A DNA stretch of 64,000 bases from an uncultured Bacteroidales bacterium (GCA_900315705.1 ONAB01000010.1:91143-155142); one strand, 5' to 3'; numbered from the stretch's first letter, positions 26,901 to 38,246 are shown. Made by a program: numbers and translations. The notes: a model not told the origin generated them from the sequence alone.

Positions 26901-28691
26901 GAAAACCTGCACTTGAATCGGATCTGAAATCCACGAACCTGCTGCAGGAGGTACGAGGTTGCGGTTTGTATTCGGACCCATAGCCATTCTGTAGGGTCGT
27001 TTCCAAGATTTCAAGGTTTGTTCCCAGAACATATTCGGGTTCCAAAGGCCTATTACCTTAAGGCCAATTTCTTCATACAACCTCAAGTCCGTGGATTCGG
27101 ATTTAAAGCCGTTGGCACCGTAACAAAAAACAAAAGCAATTTTAGGCATAAACTCAAGATAGAGTTCCAGCGTCTTAAACAACAAAATCCCTGACAACTT
27201 CGGCCCTATCGCCAAACTTAATTCTAAGGAAACATTGGTGTTGATGTGTTCGGGCTCGATTTCCACGATCTTCCCCTCTCCTGCCTTGGTGGTATCAAAG
27301 TCTATATTGATAGGGATTGGTACACCCCCAGCCACCAAGACTTCGCCTTCTGCCACATAATAAATGGGTCTTGTATATATGTATTGTTTTTCAATACCAT
27401 CGGAAAGGTTTGCGCTTAGTGTGACCGCAAAATCCAATGACACACCCAGCTTAACGTTTGCAAGGCCAGGAAGCCCAAATGTAAGAGGGGAAATATCCTT
27501 CGTAATATGGAATGGGGTTGCAAATTGAGAGGCGTGAAGTTTAAAATCCACCTTGGCATCACCCATAAATCCCACTTTAAAGCTCACATATCCATTTCCA
27601 AATACCAAGTAAGGGTGAACATACCAGTCCTCAATCAATTTAACGTCACTGAAATCGGGTGTCAGATCTTGTATATCCCAATGACCACCTAACGTAACGT
27701 CACCCATATTCCAGTTGTTCACAATCAAATCCCGCTGATATGATTGAGCCAATCCATCCAAGAGAGCACCCCAATTACCTGAAAGGAAGCGTGAGTCCTG
27801 TAACAGTTCTGCCCGTGTATAAGTATGATACGCACCGCTTCTTTGAGAGGATGCGGCGAGTGACATCGGAACCTCCAAATTAATAGCTCCTTCTTTCAGG
27901 ATATCGGTGATATAACCTTGGCTTGTCACCATCTCGCAGGTATCACCATAGTACTCAAAATATAGCACCTTACGAAGGAATCCTTCATCCACCATTCCTA
28001 CCAACACGGTACTATCCGTAATATTCGGTGCGGGGTTACTGAAGACAATCCTGTATATGCCAGAGGCTCGCTCGGCAGAATCACTGAGGATAATGTCGGT
28101 GGTATCCACAATGGCAATGGCATCATACATCACCGTATGCACGTAGCGTATTTCCACCGTATCAACGCTCACACCGCAGGCGTTGGCCACCGTCCAAGTG
28201 AGTTTATACAAAGTGTCGGGGCCCGTGAAACGGGAGTTACGATAGGTGGGATCCTCCAAATCGGGCAACTCGCCCTCTATCACTTGCCACATACAGCGGG
28301 TATTCCCGTCCTCCACCTTGTTGCCAAAGAGTGTGGTCACATAACCTTCATTGAGAATACGGTCAGGGCCGGCGTTGGCGGTGGGGGTAAAGAGGATGTG
28401 CGTCACTTGTGTGGTATCCAAGGGGCAGTTGGGATACTCGATGCGGGCACGGTAATAGCACTCCTGCTCAGGCAGACAGCGGAAAACAGTGTCGTGAGCC
28501 CCGAGGATGTCGGTCCAGGTGAGCGTGTCTTCCGAGTACTGCCACTGGATGTTGCCATACTGGTATTGGGCAAGGCTGAGGGTCACCGAGTCGGTGCCGT
28601 CGCCCGCGCACACCTCCACCACCTGGGCCTGCAAGCCTGCCGTGAGCAGCAGGAGCAGGGCGGCGAATATATAGTTTGTCAGTTTTTTCAT
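23994..28691 (-). CDS. Large secreted multidomain protein with two FISUMP domains
   Basis: A 1565-residue exported protein. The start at 28691 gives a signal peptide (MKKLTNYIFAALLLLLTAGL, cleavage near QAQ). The N-terminal 600 residues have an immunoglobulin-like PKD-type stretch (TANAGPDRILNEGYVTTLFG) and unrecognised beta-rich sequence. Then follow bacterial Ig-like and FN3-like modules (AYATNSKGPGYGN, AYATNSVGTAYGNEV) and two FISUMP domains, each with CGVSS, a YAVVQIGNQCWLKENMRCTT block, GICPEGWHLP or GVCPEGWHLP, and a final RCLR. FISUMP proteins are abundant, surface-exposed and of unknown function. There is no T9SS sorting tail, so the export route past the outer membrane is unclear. 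It is 42 bases downstream of a related giant gene. Confidence 0.85.
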   Translation of the reverse strand: MKKLTNYIFAALLLLLTAGLQAQVVEVCAGDGTDSVTLSLAQYQYGNIQWQYSEDTLTWTDILGAHDTVFRCLPEQECYYRARIEYPNCPLDTTQVTHILFTPTANAGPDRILNEGYVTTLFGNKVEDGNTRCMWQVIEGELPDLEDPTYRNSRFTGPDTLYKLTWTVANACGVSVDTVEIRYVHTVMYDAIAIVDTTDIILSDSAERASGIYRIVFSNPAPNITDSTVLVGMVDEGFLRKVLYFEYYGDTCEMVTSQGYITDILKEGAINLEVPMSLAASSQRSGAYHTYTRAELLQDSRFLSGNWGALLDGLAQSYQRDLIVNNWNMGDVTLGGHWDIQDLTPDFSDVKLIEDWYVHPYLVFGNGYVSFKVGFMGDAKVDFKLHASQFATPFHITKDISPLTFGLPGLANVKLGVSLDFAVTLSANLSDGIEKQYIYTRPIYYVAEGEVLVAGGVPIPINIDFDTTKAGEGKIVEIEPEHINTNVSLELSLAIGPKLSGILLFKTLELYLEFMPKIAFVFCYGANGFKSESTDLRLYEEIGLKVIGLWNPNMFWEQTLKSWKRPYRMAMGPNTNRNLVPPAAGSWISDPIQVQVFKNNGDPRSGNTVLFEASDGVVSSTPSGSGSASAFATTNTNGIAQIYWKPNNTVAPTLKASVLDCEGNHIEGSPLWFYADNVCSNSTLTLDVRDGHLSPSGYNGAYGYLFLEYSSDNINWSNTAPYPLVPGTTYFVRDNNGCKATTTYTVQEATPACNLTTSTYQDGLQVRFVANNGTAPYHFYVDGLDYTTSGTTQRVFQHTFAQDGEYTLTVTDANGCTQSTVVRLLEGITPPTVVTIERYNTANQVYDAVMGAVTDNGGAEVAERGIQWSLSSDMSNATLVPSSITGDGLGRFVCQISDVSAGATYYARAYATNSKGPGYGNIITLTVPGTTPGPGSTTSCGVSSVRANETGSNGTITAVRDHQNNSYAVVQIGNQCWLKENMRCTTSPSTGANMVENPAVQANMSATVCRAYYYDNNPANAADGYGLLYNWPAAMDGSTAEGARGICPEGWHLPTDAEWTTLMNTAVSIYQPGVTPTSQTMANNARIEGGNTAISSMLSGGADWQSDNSGEATPGNFSHALRNATGFSAVPSGGYNGRFLGRGQGVYCWSSSPYDSGNASYRVLFYLYAGVFRDYGLKEYAFAVRCLRNDGGTSAAILPTVTTSAVENVTATSATCGGNVSSDGGAAVTARGVCWSTNQNPTISDNHTADGSGVGSFTSNISGLTAGNIYYVRAYATNSVGTAYGNEVSVTVPGNTPGPGNTTSCGVSSIHSNETGSNGTITAVRDHQNNSYAVVQIGNQCWLKENMRCTTSPSTGTYLIPPVGTDRTYTGKQARWYNNDSTTYAPQNYGLLYNWNAAMDTFNMVYGETSVNTDRSNVVLVNVTDNRRGVCPEGWHLPRVEEWEQLIDYISGQSQFLCGGDSTYVAKALASTEGWRQSSNTTCDVGNASSDNNTTGFSAVPAGWGWGSDDFVEAGWCSHFSSSTQGNNANSIVNAKGCELNSSMAYVRIYGNNKMFGKSVRCLRD

Positions 28692-28733
28692 CGTTACTAT
28701 ATATAATATATTGTACAAGAAACAGGGATGCTG

Positions 28734-31700
28734 TTACGGTCTGGCATTGGTGCCGCCACGTTGGTTGGTGTCGCCGCAGGGTACGGGAGCAGGCACCGTC
28801 ACGCGGGTGGTCCACTGCGCATAGAGCGTGATGTTGCCGGTGAGGGTGAGCACCGCGTCGGGGGCGTAAGAGGTGCCCGTGCCGTCGGCGGCGGTGTTCC
28901 ATCCCGTGAAGATGAAGCCGCTGCGGGTGAAGGTGTTGGCGCTGACCGTCTGCTGCACACCGTTGGGGAAGAACTGGGCATTCATCGAACCGTTGCCGCC
29001 GTTGGCGTTGAAGAGGATATAATGGAGCGCATTGTCGGCCGGGGTCTGCCACGTGGGAGTGCCGCTATCCATCACGAGATGCTGGCCCTGCTGTCCGGCG
29101 GGCAACACCTGCCAGCCGTTCCCGTTCCAGTAGAGCATATCACCCACCGTGGCACCTTGCGGCAACGCGGGACTGTCGGCGGCAGTATCCACGGGCAGGT
29201 CCGCTACGCAACGCACATATGTTCCGGACACGAAATAGGGATACGATGTGAAGAAGGTGGCATTGGAGCTGCTAATCTGCTTCATTGTATACTGCTGACT
29301 GTTTTGTTGTGTACAAGTGGCCAAGGCCGTGACGAACTTACTCTGTGAGTAACCACTCGGACTTCTCCAAGGAGCACACACGATATTGAAACTGGTGGCG
29401 TTGTTGTCGGAGGGAGTGTTGCCCACAGCGCACGTAGTGGTACTGGACAACCATCCGGAGGTGGCGGCCAGGGCTTTGGCGATGTTGGCTGCGCTGCTGC
29501 CGCACACATATTCATTGCGGCTTTGCACGTAGGCGGCCAACTGGTCCCACTCCGCCATACTGGGCACGTGCCAGCCGAGAGGACAGACACCCCTCACGCC
29601 GCTGGGGTTGGCAGAAGAGGGCGTCTCGCCGTGCAAAATGGCCTTCCAGTTGTAGGCATATCCAAAGGTGGAAGGCGGAGTGTTTTCACTATGGCTATAA
29701 CGGTACGCCACAGAAGAGGAGGTGTCGGTGCCGAGCGCAATCTCCGTGCCATCGCTATAACGGGTAGTGCGGAGATTCTCGGCCATCCAGCACTGGGTGC
29801 CCATCCTGATGGTATTGTAAAGGTTACCGTCGGCATCCTTCATCTGTTCGCCGCAGGTAAACAACTTTGCTTCCAATTTGCCTTGAGTGTTCTGCAGGTC
29901 ATTGATCCGTTGTTGCAACTGCCACAACAGAATCTGCAGGGGAGACGCTTCGGCTGCAGTTTCCTCCTCATCGCGCAGACAGCGCATCGATAGGGCCATC
30001 GGCACATATTGGGATTCCGGATATCCGCCACCGAAACTGATGCTACGACTGCTGCTGCCAAATGTCATCGGCCATCTATACAATCTACCATACTCCGAGC
30101 TGGCCCAATATGCGGACGAATAGCCCGGGTACGACCAATAACCATTGGATTCCAATCTTCCTGCCGGCAACAATCCCAATCCTGTTGCGTTGTTTTCAGC
30201 CATATTATAGCCGGGAGAGCAACTTGTAGTACTACTATTCCACCCGAATGTAGCGGACATTGCTTTAAGGTAATTGTCGGCGGAACCGCCACAATGATAC
30301 TCCTCTTTGCTTTTCACATACAAAATCAGCTTGTCCCATTCTGCTTTCGTAGGCACGTGCCAACCCTCAGGACAAATGCCCTGTATATGACCCGAATTTC
30401 CCTCTTCGTTATGGACCACCGCTCGCCAGTTATACAGATAGCCGTAAACAGCCAACCTGCTGCTGTTATTGTTCGGATAATAGCGGTAAGCCACAGACGA
30501 GGAGGTATCCGTACCGAGGGCAATGGATGTACCGTCCGAATAGTGCTCCGAGCGCAAGTTCTCTTTCATCCAGCACTGGGTGCCCAATTTCACTGTTCCA
30601 TACTGGTTGCCGTCATAGTCATTCACCGAGGAGACGCCACAAAGGAAATCCGGAACTGACTGCAGATTATCCAGAGCTTGCTGGAGGTCTTCTATCTGAT
30701 AGCGCATATCGGAGAACTCCGGATCGCGCAAGCAACGCACAGACAACCCTGTGTAATTATTCAAGGAACTGCTAACATAATTATAGGGCAAGTATAAATA
30801 AGGGCTCAACGGTCCACTGCCATCGATTGTGGAGAGCCAAAGAGCCGATATCCTACCTACACTATAATCATTATTAGACCTAAAGTATCCAGCGGGGAGA
30901 AGGGAGAGTCCTGTAGCATTGTTCAGAGCCGGGTTGTAGGCTGGAGCACAGCCGTCGGTGCTACTGCTAGTCCATCCCGTAGTAGAACACAGGGCCTTGG
31001 CAATATTGATATTGGTATCCCCACAGACATATTGGCTTTGACTGCTCACATAGTCGGTGAGTTGGGTCCATTCAGCCATACTGGGCACGTGCCAGCCACT
31101 GGGACACACACCCTGCACCCGGCTCGGATTGGAGTTGCTGGATGCAGCGCCATTCATCACGGCCAACCAGTTGTATAACATACCATAAACCGCCACTTTA
31201 GTGCTGTCGTCACCAGGGTAGTGGCAACGGGGAGCCACAGATGATACGGACGTACCCAAGGGGATGACTGTCCCGTCGCTAAAATGGCGAGTGCGCAGGT
31301 TTTCCTTCATCCAGCACTGATTGCCAATCATCACAGTGCTGTATTCGTTGCCGTCATAGTCTTTCGCTTTGCTTGTACCGCAAATAAAAGTATTTTCTGC
31401 AATGGTGCCCAAGAGGTTCTGCAAGCTGTCGATCTGGTGCTGCAAACCGCTGATGTCGGGGATAGTGGGTTTGTTGAGGATTTCCGCAACGCCGGAAGTG
31501 GCGTTCCAGTCGGCGTTCACCTGGGCGATACCACCGCCATTCGTGCCGTTGGTCACATCGAAGGTGTAGGTGGTGCCGTCGGTAAAATTGATGGTGTAAG
31601 TGTCAACCAAACCGTTGGACACAGGACCCGTAATGCTCTGGATGCCACGACCGTCCTGACCATTGGTACCGTTCGTACCGTTTGTACCGTTTGTACCGTT

Positions 31701-32999
31701 CGTACCCGCAGGACCGGCAGGGCCTTGTTCGCCATTACGCACTACAAAAGTATGGGGACCGCTGGCATCGGTAATCGTCACCACCGTGCTGTCGCCCGCC
31801 GTAACGGTGTTCACCACAGGAGAGAAGCCGTCCTGACCATTGGTACCGTTCGTACCCGCAGGACCCGCAGGGCCTGCAGGACCCGTGGCACCCACAAGGC
31901 CTTGTTCGCCATTATGCACCACAAAAGTATGGGGACCGCTGGCATCGGTAATCGTCACCACCGTGCTGTCGCCCGTCGTAACGGTGTTTACCACAGGAGA
32001 GAAGCCATCCTGACCATCCTGGCCATTAGCGCCATTAGCACCTGCAGGGCCAGCAGGACCCTGTTCACCTTGAGGACCCGTTGCGCCCGTTGCACCCGCA
32101 GGGCCGGCAGGACCTTGTGGACCCGTGGCACCCACAGGGCCTTGTTCGCCATTATGCACCACAAAAGTGTGTGGGCCAGTAGCGTCGGTGATGGTCACCA
32201 CTGTGCTGTCGCCCACTGTGGCCGTGTTCACCACAGGAGAGAAGCCATCCTGACCGTCTTGACCGTCAGCACCATTGGTGCCGTTCGTGCCATTGGCACC
32301 GGCAGGGCCGGCAGGACCCGCAGGGCCTTGCGCTCCCGCAGCACCGTTATGCACCACGAAGGTGAACGACGTATAGTCCGTAAAGTTGATGGTATAGGTA
32401 TCATCCAAGCCACTCGACATCGGGCCCGTGATGCTTTGGATACCCCTGCCATTGGTACCATTGGTACCGGCAGGACCCGCAGGGCCTTGCGGACCCTGTT
32501 GGCCATTGCGAATCACATAGCTTTGCGTGGTGCCGTCGGGCATTGTGCAATCCAGCACATAGCCCGTATCCGTGGGCGTCATCACAAATGCAGGCACATT
32601 CCCCGCATTGGTCGCATACAACGCGTACGGCACGCTCAGCAACTGCTGCACGCTCTCCACCGTGTAGTTGACGCCGCCATTCGGGTCAATCTCGGATTTG
32701 AGGTAAAACACCCCTTGAGCCCAAGGAATCTGGCTGAAATTATGGTTGGAGTTTCCGCCGCCCACCTCCACGGTCAGCAGGCCGTTGTCATTGGTGGTGA
32801 CGTTGTGCGTCTCCACATAGATGGCCGATCCCGTGGGAGTGCCCTGCAAGATGGAGAGTCTCACAGAGACGTTCTGGTTCGTCACCAAGGCATTGTTGCT
32901 GCCGCGGACCACCGCCTGATACGTCATTTTCTGGGGTGCCTGCGCCATTACCAAGACGCACATCAGCATCATCACACAAAGGGTAAATAATTTCCTCAT
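28734..32999 (-). CDS. Giant secreted collagen-like protein with three FISUMP domains and an InlB-type repeat
   Basis: A 1421-residue exported protein. The start at 32999 gives the signal MRKLFTLCVMMLMCVLVMAQ. The mature N-terminus (KMTYQAVVRGSNNALVTNQN) is a beta-sandwich-like module common at the head of Bacteroidetes tail-fibre-like proteins. Residues 170-480 are collagen-like Gly-X-Y blocks (GPAGPAG, TNGTNG) alternating with a VVTITDASGPHTFVVHNGEQ module. Three FISUMP domains follow, with QCWMKENLRT-type signatures, then a Listeria-Bacteroides repeat (FTGWNTAADGTGTSYAPDAV, ITLYAQW). No T9SS tail is seen. The collagen region is built from short near-perfect DNA repeats, so its length may vary. 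Function is likely surface structure or adhesion, inferred. Confidence 0.85.
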   Translation of the reverse strand: MRKLFTLCVMMLMCVLVMAQAPQKMTYQAVVRGSNNALVTNQNVSVRLSILQGTPTGSAIYVETHNVTTNDNGLLTVEVGGGNSNHNFSQIPWAQGVFYLKSEIDPNGGVNYTVESVQQLLSVPYALYATNAGNVPAFVMTPTDTGYVLDCTMPDGTTQSYVIRNGQQGPQGPAGPAGTNGTNGRGIQSITGPMSSGLDDTYTINFTDYTSFTFVVHNGAAGAQGPAGPAGPAGANGTNGTNGADGQDGQDGFSPVVNTATVGDSTVVTITDATGPHTFVVHNGEQGPVGATGPQGPAGPAGATGATGPQGEQGPAGPAGANGANGQDGQDGFSPVVNTVTTGDSTVVTITDASGPHTFVVHNGEQGLVGATGPAGPAGPAGTNGTNGQDGFSPVVNTVTAGDSTVVTITDASGPHTFVVRNGEQGPAGPAGTNGTNGTNGTNGTNGQDGRGIQSITGPVSNGLVDTYTINFTDGTTYTFDVTNGTNGGGIAQVNADWNATSGVAEILNKPTIPDISGLQHQIDSLQNLLGTIAENTFICGTSKAKDYDGNEYSTVMIGNQCWMKENLRTRHFSDGTVIPLGTSVSSVAPRCHYPGDDSTKVAVYGMLYNWLAVMNGAASSNSNPSRVQGVCPSGWHVPSMAEWTQLTDYVSSQSQYVCGDTNINIAKALCSTTGWTSSSTDGCAPAYNPALNNATGLSLLPAGYFRSNNDYSVGRISALWLSTIDGSGPLSPYLYLPYNYVSSSLNNYTGLSVRCLRDPEFSDMRYQIEDLQQALDNLQSVPDFLCGVSSVNDYDGNQYGTVKLGTQCWMKENLRSEHYSDGTSIALGTDTSSSVAYRYYPNNNSSRLAVYGYLYNWRAVVHNEEGNSGHIQGICPEGWHVPTKAEWDKLILYVKSKEEYHCGGSADNYLKAMSATFGWNSSTTSCSPGYNMAENNATGLGLLPAGRLESNGYWSYPGYSSAYWASSEYGRLYRWPMTFGSSSRSISFGGGYPESQYVPMALSMRCLRDEEETAAEASPLQILLWQLQQRINDLQNTQGKLEAKLFTCGEQMKDADGNLYNTIRMGTQCWMAENLRTTRYSDGTEIALGTDTSSSVAYRYSHSENTPPSTFGYAYNWKAILHGETPSSANPSGVRGVCPLGWHVPSMAEWDQLAAYVQSRNEYVCGSSAANIAKALAATSGWLSSTTTCAVGNTPSDNNATSFNIVCAPWRSPSGYSQSKFVTALATCTQQNSQQYTMKQISSSNATFFTSYPYFVSGTYVRCVADLPVDTAADSPALPQGATVGDMLYWNGNGWQVLPAGQQGQHLVMDSGTPTWQTPADNALHYILFNANGGNGSMNAQFFPNGVQQTVSANTFTRSGFIFTGWNTAADGTGTSYAPDAVLTLTGNITLYAQWTTRVTVPAPVPCGDTNQRGGTNARP

Positions 33000-33134
33000 A
33001 GTTATCAAGATTTTATTGTTAATAATTATCATTTCAAATGAGGTTTGTTTTTTCATTCAGCAATACACAAATTCTTGTATATCAAAATTTTAAAATAGAA
33101 AAAACAATACCTCCCCGCATTATTATCGGAGTTG

Positions 33135-33142
33135 CAAATATA
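33135..33142 (-). promoter_or_regulatory. -7 box of the FISUMP gene pair
   Basis: TATATTTG on the minus strand, about 135 bases before the start of the collagen-like gene. No clear -33 box is visible. Confidence 0.4.
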
Positions 33143-33275
33143 TAAAAAAAGGTAATAAAAACCAGAGAAAAGAATACTGGTTTGCGTTTTTATGAACTGG
33201 ATTTGAAATTTGAAATTTGAGACTTGAGACTTAAGACTTTTTTCGCAAATCGCCTTAATTCTCAATTCTCCATTC

Positions 33276-33932
33276 TCAATTCTCCATTCTCAATTCTCCA
33301 TTCTCAACTCTCAACTCTCCATTCTCATCAAACAAGTCCGTCACCCCCATCCCGTCCTCCAGATGGAGCGTCTGCAAACCGGCGGCACGCGCGCCCACCA
33401 GATGCTGCGGCGAGTCGTCGATAAAGAGCGTCTCCTCCGGCACAAGAGCGTTCTCCTCGATGATGTGCCGGAATCCCTCCACCTTCGGCTTCCGGATATG
33501 CAGCAACTGCGAGAAATAGGCGCGCCTGAAGCGCTCGGCGAAGAGGTCGTAACCGAACTGCTCGCGCATCTGCTGCGTGAACAGCTCGTAATTGAGCTGG
33601 TTGGTGTTGCTGTACAGATACAGGTTGTAACGCTCCCCCACCCTTCTCAACATCCGCTCGTGCGCCTCCGGAAAGCCAATGAGGATGGCATTCCACGAGT
33701 CGTCGATCTGCTGGTCGGTCAAAGACACATCCGCGAGACTGCGCACGTATGCGCGGAACTCAGGCACGGAGGCAAGTCCCTCCTCGAATAGGTCCATCAT
33801 ATCCGACTGTTTCTGTTTGGAATAAATCTCCTCGAAGTTGGAGACCCCGCAACGGGCAAAAGCCTCTGCTATGTTCTGGTAGCGGATGTTATACAGCACG
33901 CCTCCAAAATCGAATATGATGTTCTTGATCAT
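33276..33932 (-). CDS. HAD-superfamily hydrolase
   Basis: A 218-residue HAD phosphatase of the subclass with an alpha-helical cap. Motif I is IIFDFGGVLYN (Asp 8 nucleophile; the second Asp is replaced by Gly-Gly, as in HAD members of the FDFGGV type), motif II is YLYSNTN, motif III HIRKPKVEGF and motif IV TLFIDDSPQHL. Such proteins dephosphorylate small metabolites; the substrate cannot be told. The last 15 residues (NGELRVENGELRMEN) are coded by an intergenic GAGAATGGAGAATTGAG repeat rather than by the family core. The gene lies 36 bases after ligA and probably shares its transcript. Confidence 0.85.
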   Translation of the reverse strand: MIKNIIFDFGGVLYNIRYQNIAEAFARCGVSNFEEIYSKQKQSDMMDLFEEGLASVPEFRAYVRSLADVSLTDQQIDDSWNAILIGFPEAHERMLRRVGERYNLYLYSNTNQLNYELFTQQMREQFGYDLFAERFRRAYFSQLLHIRKPKVEGFRHIIEENALVPEETLFIDDSPQHLVGARAAGLQTLHLEDGMGVTDLFDENGELRVENGELRMEN

Positions 33933-33968
33933 TGTTCTTTTATAGGTAAAAATCTGTTTACAAATACC

Positions 33969-36017
<2,049 letters not shown>

Positions 36018-36034
36018 TTATAATGCAGCCAAAA

Positions 36035-38158
36035 TTATTTCAATCCCCTGTTTTTGAGAAGAGGTTCGATGGAGGGCTCTTTGCCGCGGAAGGCGACATA
36101 GAGTTTCATCGGGTCATCGGTATTGCCGCGCTCCAGAATATTGGTGCGGAAAGCGGTGGCAGTGGCGGGGTCGAAGATGCCGTTTTCGCGGAAGGCCTCG
36201 TAGGCGTCATTGTCCAACATCGCGGCCCAAGTATAGCTGTAGTAGCCCGCAGCATAGCCGCCGGAGAAGACGTGGTTGAAATAGGGGCTCTTGTAGCGGG
36301 AGATTATCGAGGAGATGAGACCGATTTTGGCCATCGCATTGTCTTCAAACTCGGGCAGTTTCACCTTCGTCTTGGCCGTGATGGTGTGGTAATCCATATC
36401 CAGCAGGGAGGCGGCCAGCAGCTCGGTGTTGATGAAGCCCTGCCCGTAGGTGGAAGCAGCCTCCATCTTCTTCACCAGCGACTCGGGGATATTCTCGCCC
36501 GTCTTGTAATGGTTGGCGTACATCTTCAGCACCTCTGGTTCCACAGAGAAATGCTCCATAAACTGGGAGGGCATCTCCACATAGTCGCGGGGCACGTTGG
36601 TGCCAGAGAGCGAGCGATAGTGACAGCGCGAAAGGATGCTGTGCAGGGCGTGACCGAACTCGTGGAAGAGCGTCTCCAGCTGGTCGAGGTTAAGCAAGGA
36701 GGGCTTGTCGCCGGCGGGCTTAGTGAAGTTGAAGACCAGGGAGACCACCGGGATGATGTTCTTGCCGTCACGATCGTAATACTGCTCGCGGAAGTTGGTC
36801 ATCCAGGCGCCGCTGCGCTTGGAAGCGCGCGGGAAGAAGTCCATATACACCACAGCAATCACCTCGTTGTTGTCGATCACTTCGTACACCTTCACATCCT
36901 TCTGATAGACGGGAATCTCGTCGTTCTCGCGGAAGGTCAGGCCGTACAGCTTGTTGCAGACCATAAATAGGCCCTTGCGGGCGGTGTCAAGCGAGAAGTA
37001 GGGACGGATTTCCTCTTCGTCGAGGTCATATTTCTCCTTTCTGAGTTTCTCGCAATAGTAGCGCCAATCGTAGGGCTCGAGTTTGAAGCCGCCGTGCTCC
37101 TTGTCGATCATCTTCTGGTAGAGGGCAGCCTCCTCCTTGGCCTTGGCCAGTGCAGGGGTCCACACCTGGTGGAGCAGTTGATACACATTGTCGGCGTTCT
37201 TGGCCATACAATCCTCAAGCACGTAGTTGGCGTAATTGTCGTAGCCCATAATGTTGGCACGCTCCAGACGCAGGTTCACAATCTCGTTGATGAGGGCTTC
37301 GTTATTGAACTCGCCGCCGAGACAGCGAGTGGAGTACGCAGTCCAGATCTCCTTGCGCAGCTCACGGTCCTTGCAGTTCATCAGGAAAGGTTCCAGGGTG
37401 GGCATATCAAGGGTGAAGACATATTTGCCTTTGGTCTCGGCCTTCTCATTGCCCTGCTCAGCAGCCTGCTGCAGCTGCTGCTCGGTCAGGCCTTCCAGCT
37501 TTTTCACATCGTCCACCACCAACTGGTAGCTGTTGGTGGCCTTCAGCACGTTGTTGCCGAATTTCTGCGTCAGCATCGCCAGTTTGGTGTTGATTTCGCG
37601 GAAGCGCTCCTGTTTTTCCTTGGGCACATTGGCACCGCCGCGCTCAAAGCCCTTGTAGGTCTCCTCCAGCAGGCGCATCTGCTCCGGGTTGAGGTTCTCA
37701 TTCGACCTGTTTTCATACACCTTCTTGACACGCTGGAACAGCTTTTCATTCAGCATAATGTCATCGCTATGTTGCGTATAGAGCGGCATAATGGTGTCGG
37801 CCAGCTTTTCCATCTCCTCGTCATTGCAGCACTCCAGGAGGTTGAAGAAGACGGAGGCCACCTTGTTGAGCAGTTCGTCGCTGTACTCCAAGGGGATGAT
37901 GGTGTTGCCGAAGGTGGGTTCCTCACTGTTGTTGACAATCTGGTCGATCCACTCGTTCTGTTGCTTCATACCCTCCTCAAAGGCGGGCAGATAATGTTCT
38001 GGCTTGATCTTGTCGAAGGGGGGCACGCCATACGGGGTGTTCCACTCCTCCATAAAAGGGTTGTCCAAAAGCACCTGGCTTTCGGTTTTCTTCTTGCAGC
38101 CGCCCATCACGACGGCAGCGGTAACTATCAGCGTCATAATACAAATGTTGTGTTTCAT
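36035..38158 (-). CDS. dcp: M3-family peptidyl-dipeptidase lipoprotein (Dcp-like)
   Basis: A 707-residue M3 metallopeptidase with the HExxH zinc site in ETLFHEFGHALHSILSRCHY and the downstream region VEMPSQFMEHF carrying the third ligand. The Met at 38158 gives a lipoprotein signal (MKHNICIMTLIVTAAVVMGG, Cys 21), so it acts in the periplasm or outer membrane rather than the cytosol like E. coli Dcp. It removes dipeptides from the C-termini of peptides; oligopeptidase activity is an alternative within the same family. First gene of a dcp-ligA-HAD transcript. Confidence 0.9.
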   Translation of the reverse strand: MKHNICIMTLIVTAAVVMGGCKKKTESQVLLDNPFMEEWNTPYGVPPFDKIKPEHYLPAFEEGMKQQNEWIDQIVNNSEEPTFGNTIIPLEYSDELLNKVASVFFNLLECCNDEEMEKLADTIMPLYTQHSDDIMLNEKLFQRVKKVYENRSNENLNPEQMRLLEETYKGFERGGANVPKEKQERFREINTKLAMLTQKFGNNVLKATNSYQLVVDDVKKLEGLTEQQLQQAAEQGNEKAETKGKYVFTLDMPTLEPFLMNCKDRELRKEIWTAYSTRCLGGEFNNEALINEIVNLRLERANIMGYDNYANYVLEDCMAKNADNVYQLLHQVWTPALAKAKEEAALYQKMIDKEHGGFKLEPYDWRYYCEKLRKEKYDLDEEEIRPYFSLDTARKGLFMVCNKLYGLTFRENDEIPVYQKDVKVYEVIDNNEVIAVVYMDFFPRASKRSGAWMTNFREQYYDRDGKNIIPVVSLVFNFTKPAGDKPSLLNLDQLETLFHEFGHALHSILSRCHYRSLSGTNVPRDYVEMPSQFMEHFSVEPEVLKMYANHYKTGENIPESLVKKMEAASTYGQGFINTELLAASLLDMDYHTITAKTKVKLPEFEDNAMAKIGLISSIISRYKSPYFNHVFSGGYAAGYYSYTWAAMLDNDAYEAFRENGIFDPATATAFRTNILERGNTDDPMKLYVAFRGKEPSIEPLLKNRGLK

Positions 38159-38189
38159 ATCGTAAAGTTTTAATATTGTCTTTCGGCTG

Positions 38190-38197
38190 CAAATATA
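38190..38197 (-). promoter_or_regulatory. -7 box of the M3 peptidase gene
   Basis: TATATTTG on the minus strand, 31 bases before the ATG, directly downstream of the nhaD terminator T run. Confidence 0.5.
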
Positions 38198-38223
38198 CAA
38201 AAAAGAGGGTTATTGAAACCCTC
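38198..38223 (-). terminator. Terminator of nhaD
   Basis: On the minus strand GAGGGTT, a five-base loop and AACCCTC are followed by T6. The T run abuts the next gene's -7 box. Confidence 0.8.
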
Positions 38224-38246
38224 TTCATATCTCATACGCGATGATT

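Noticed and set aside
31284-32990. Frame of 568 codons antisense to the collagen-like gene
   Set aside because: Its Thr/Arg/Ala-rich repeats are just the complement of the Gly-X-Y repeats.
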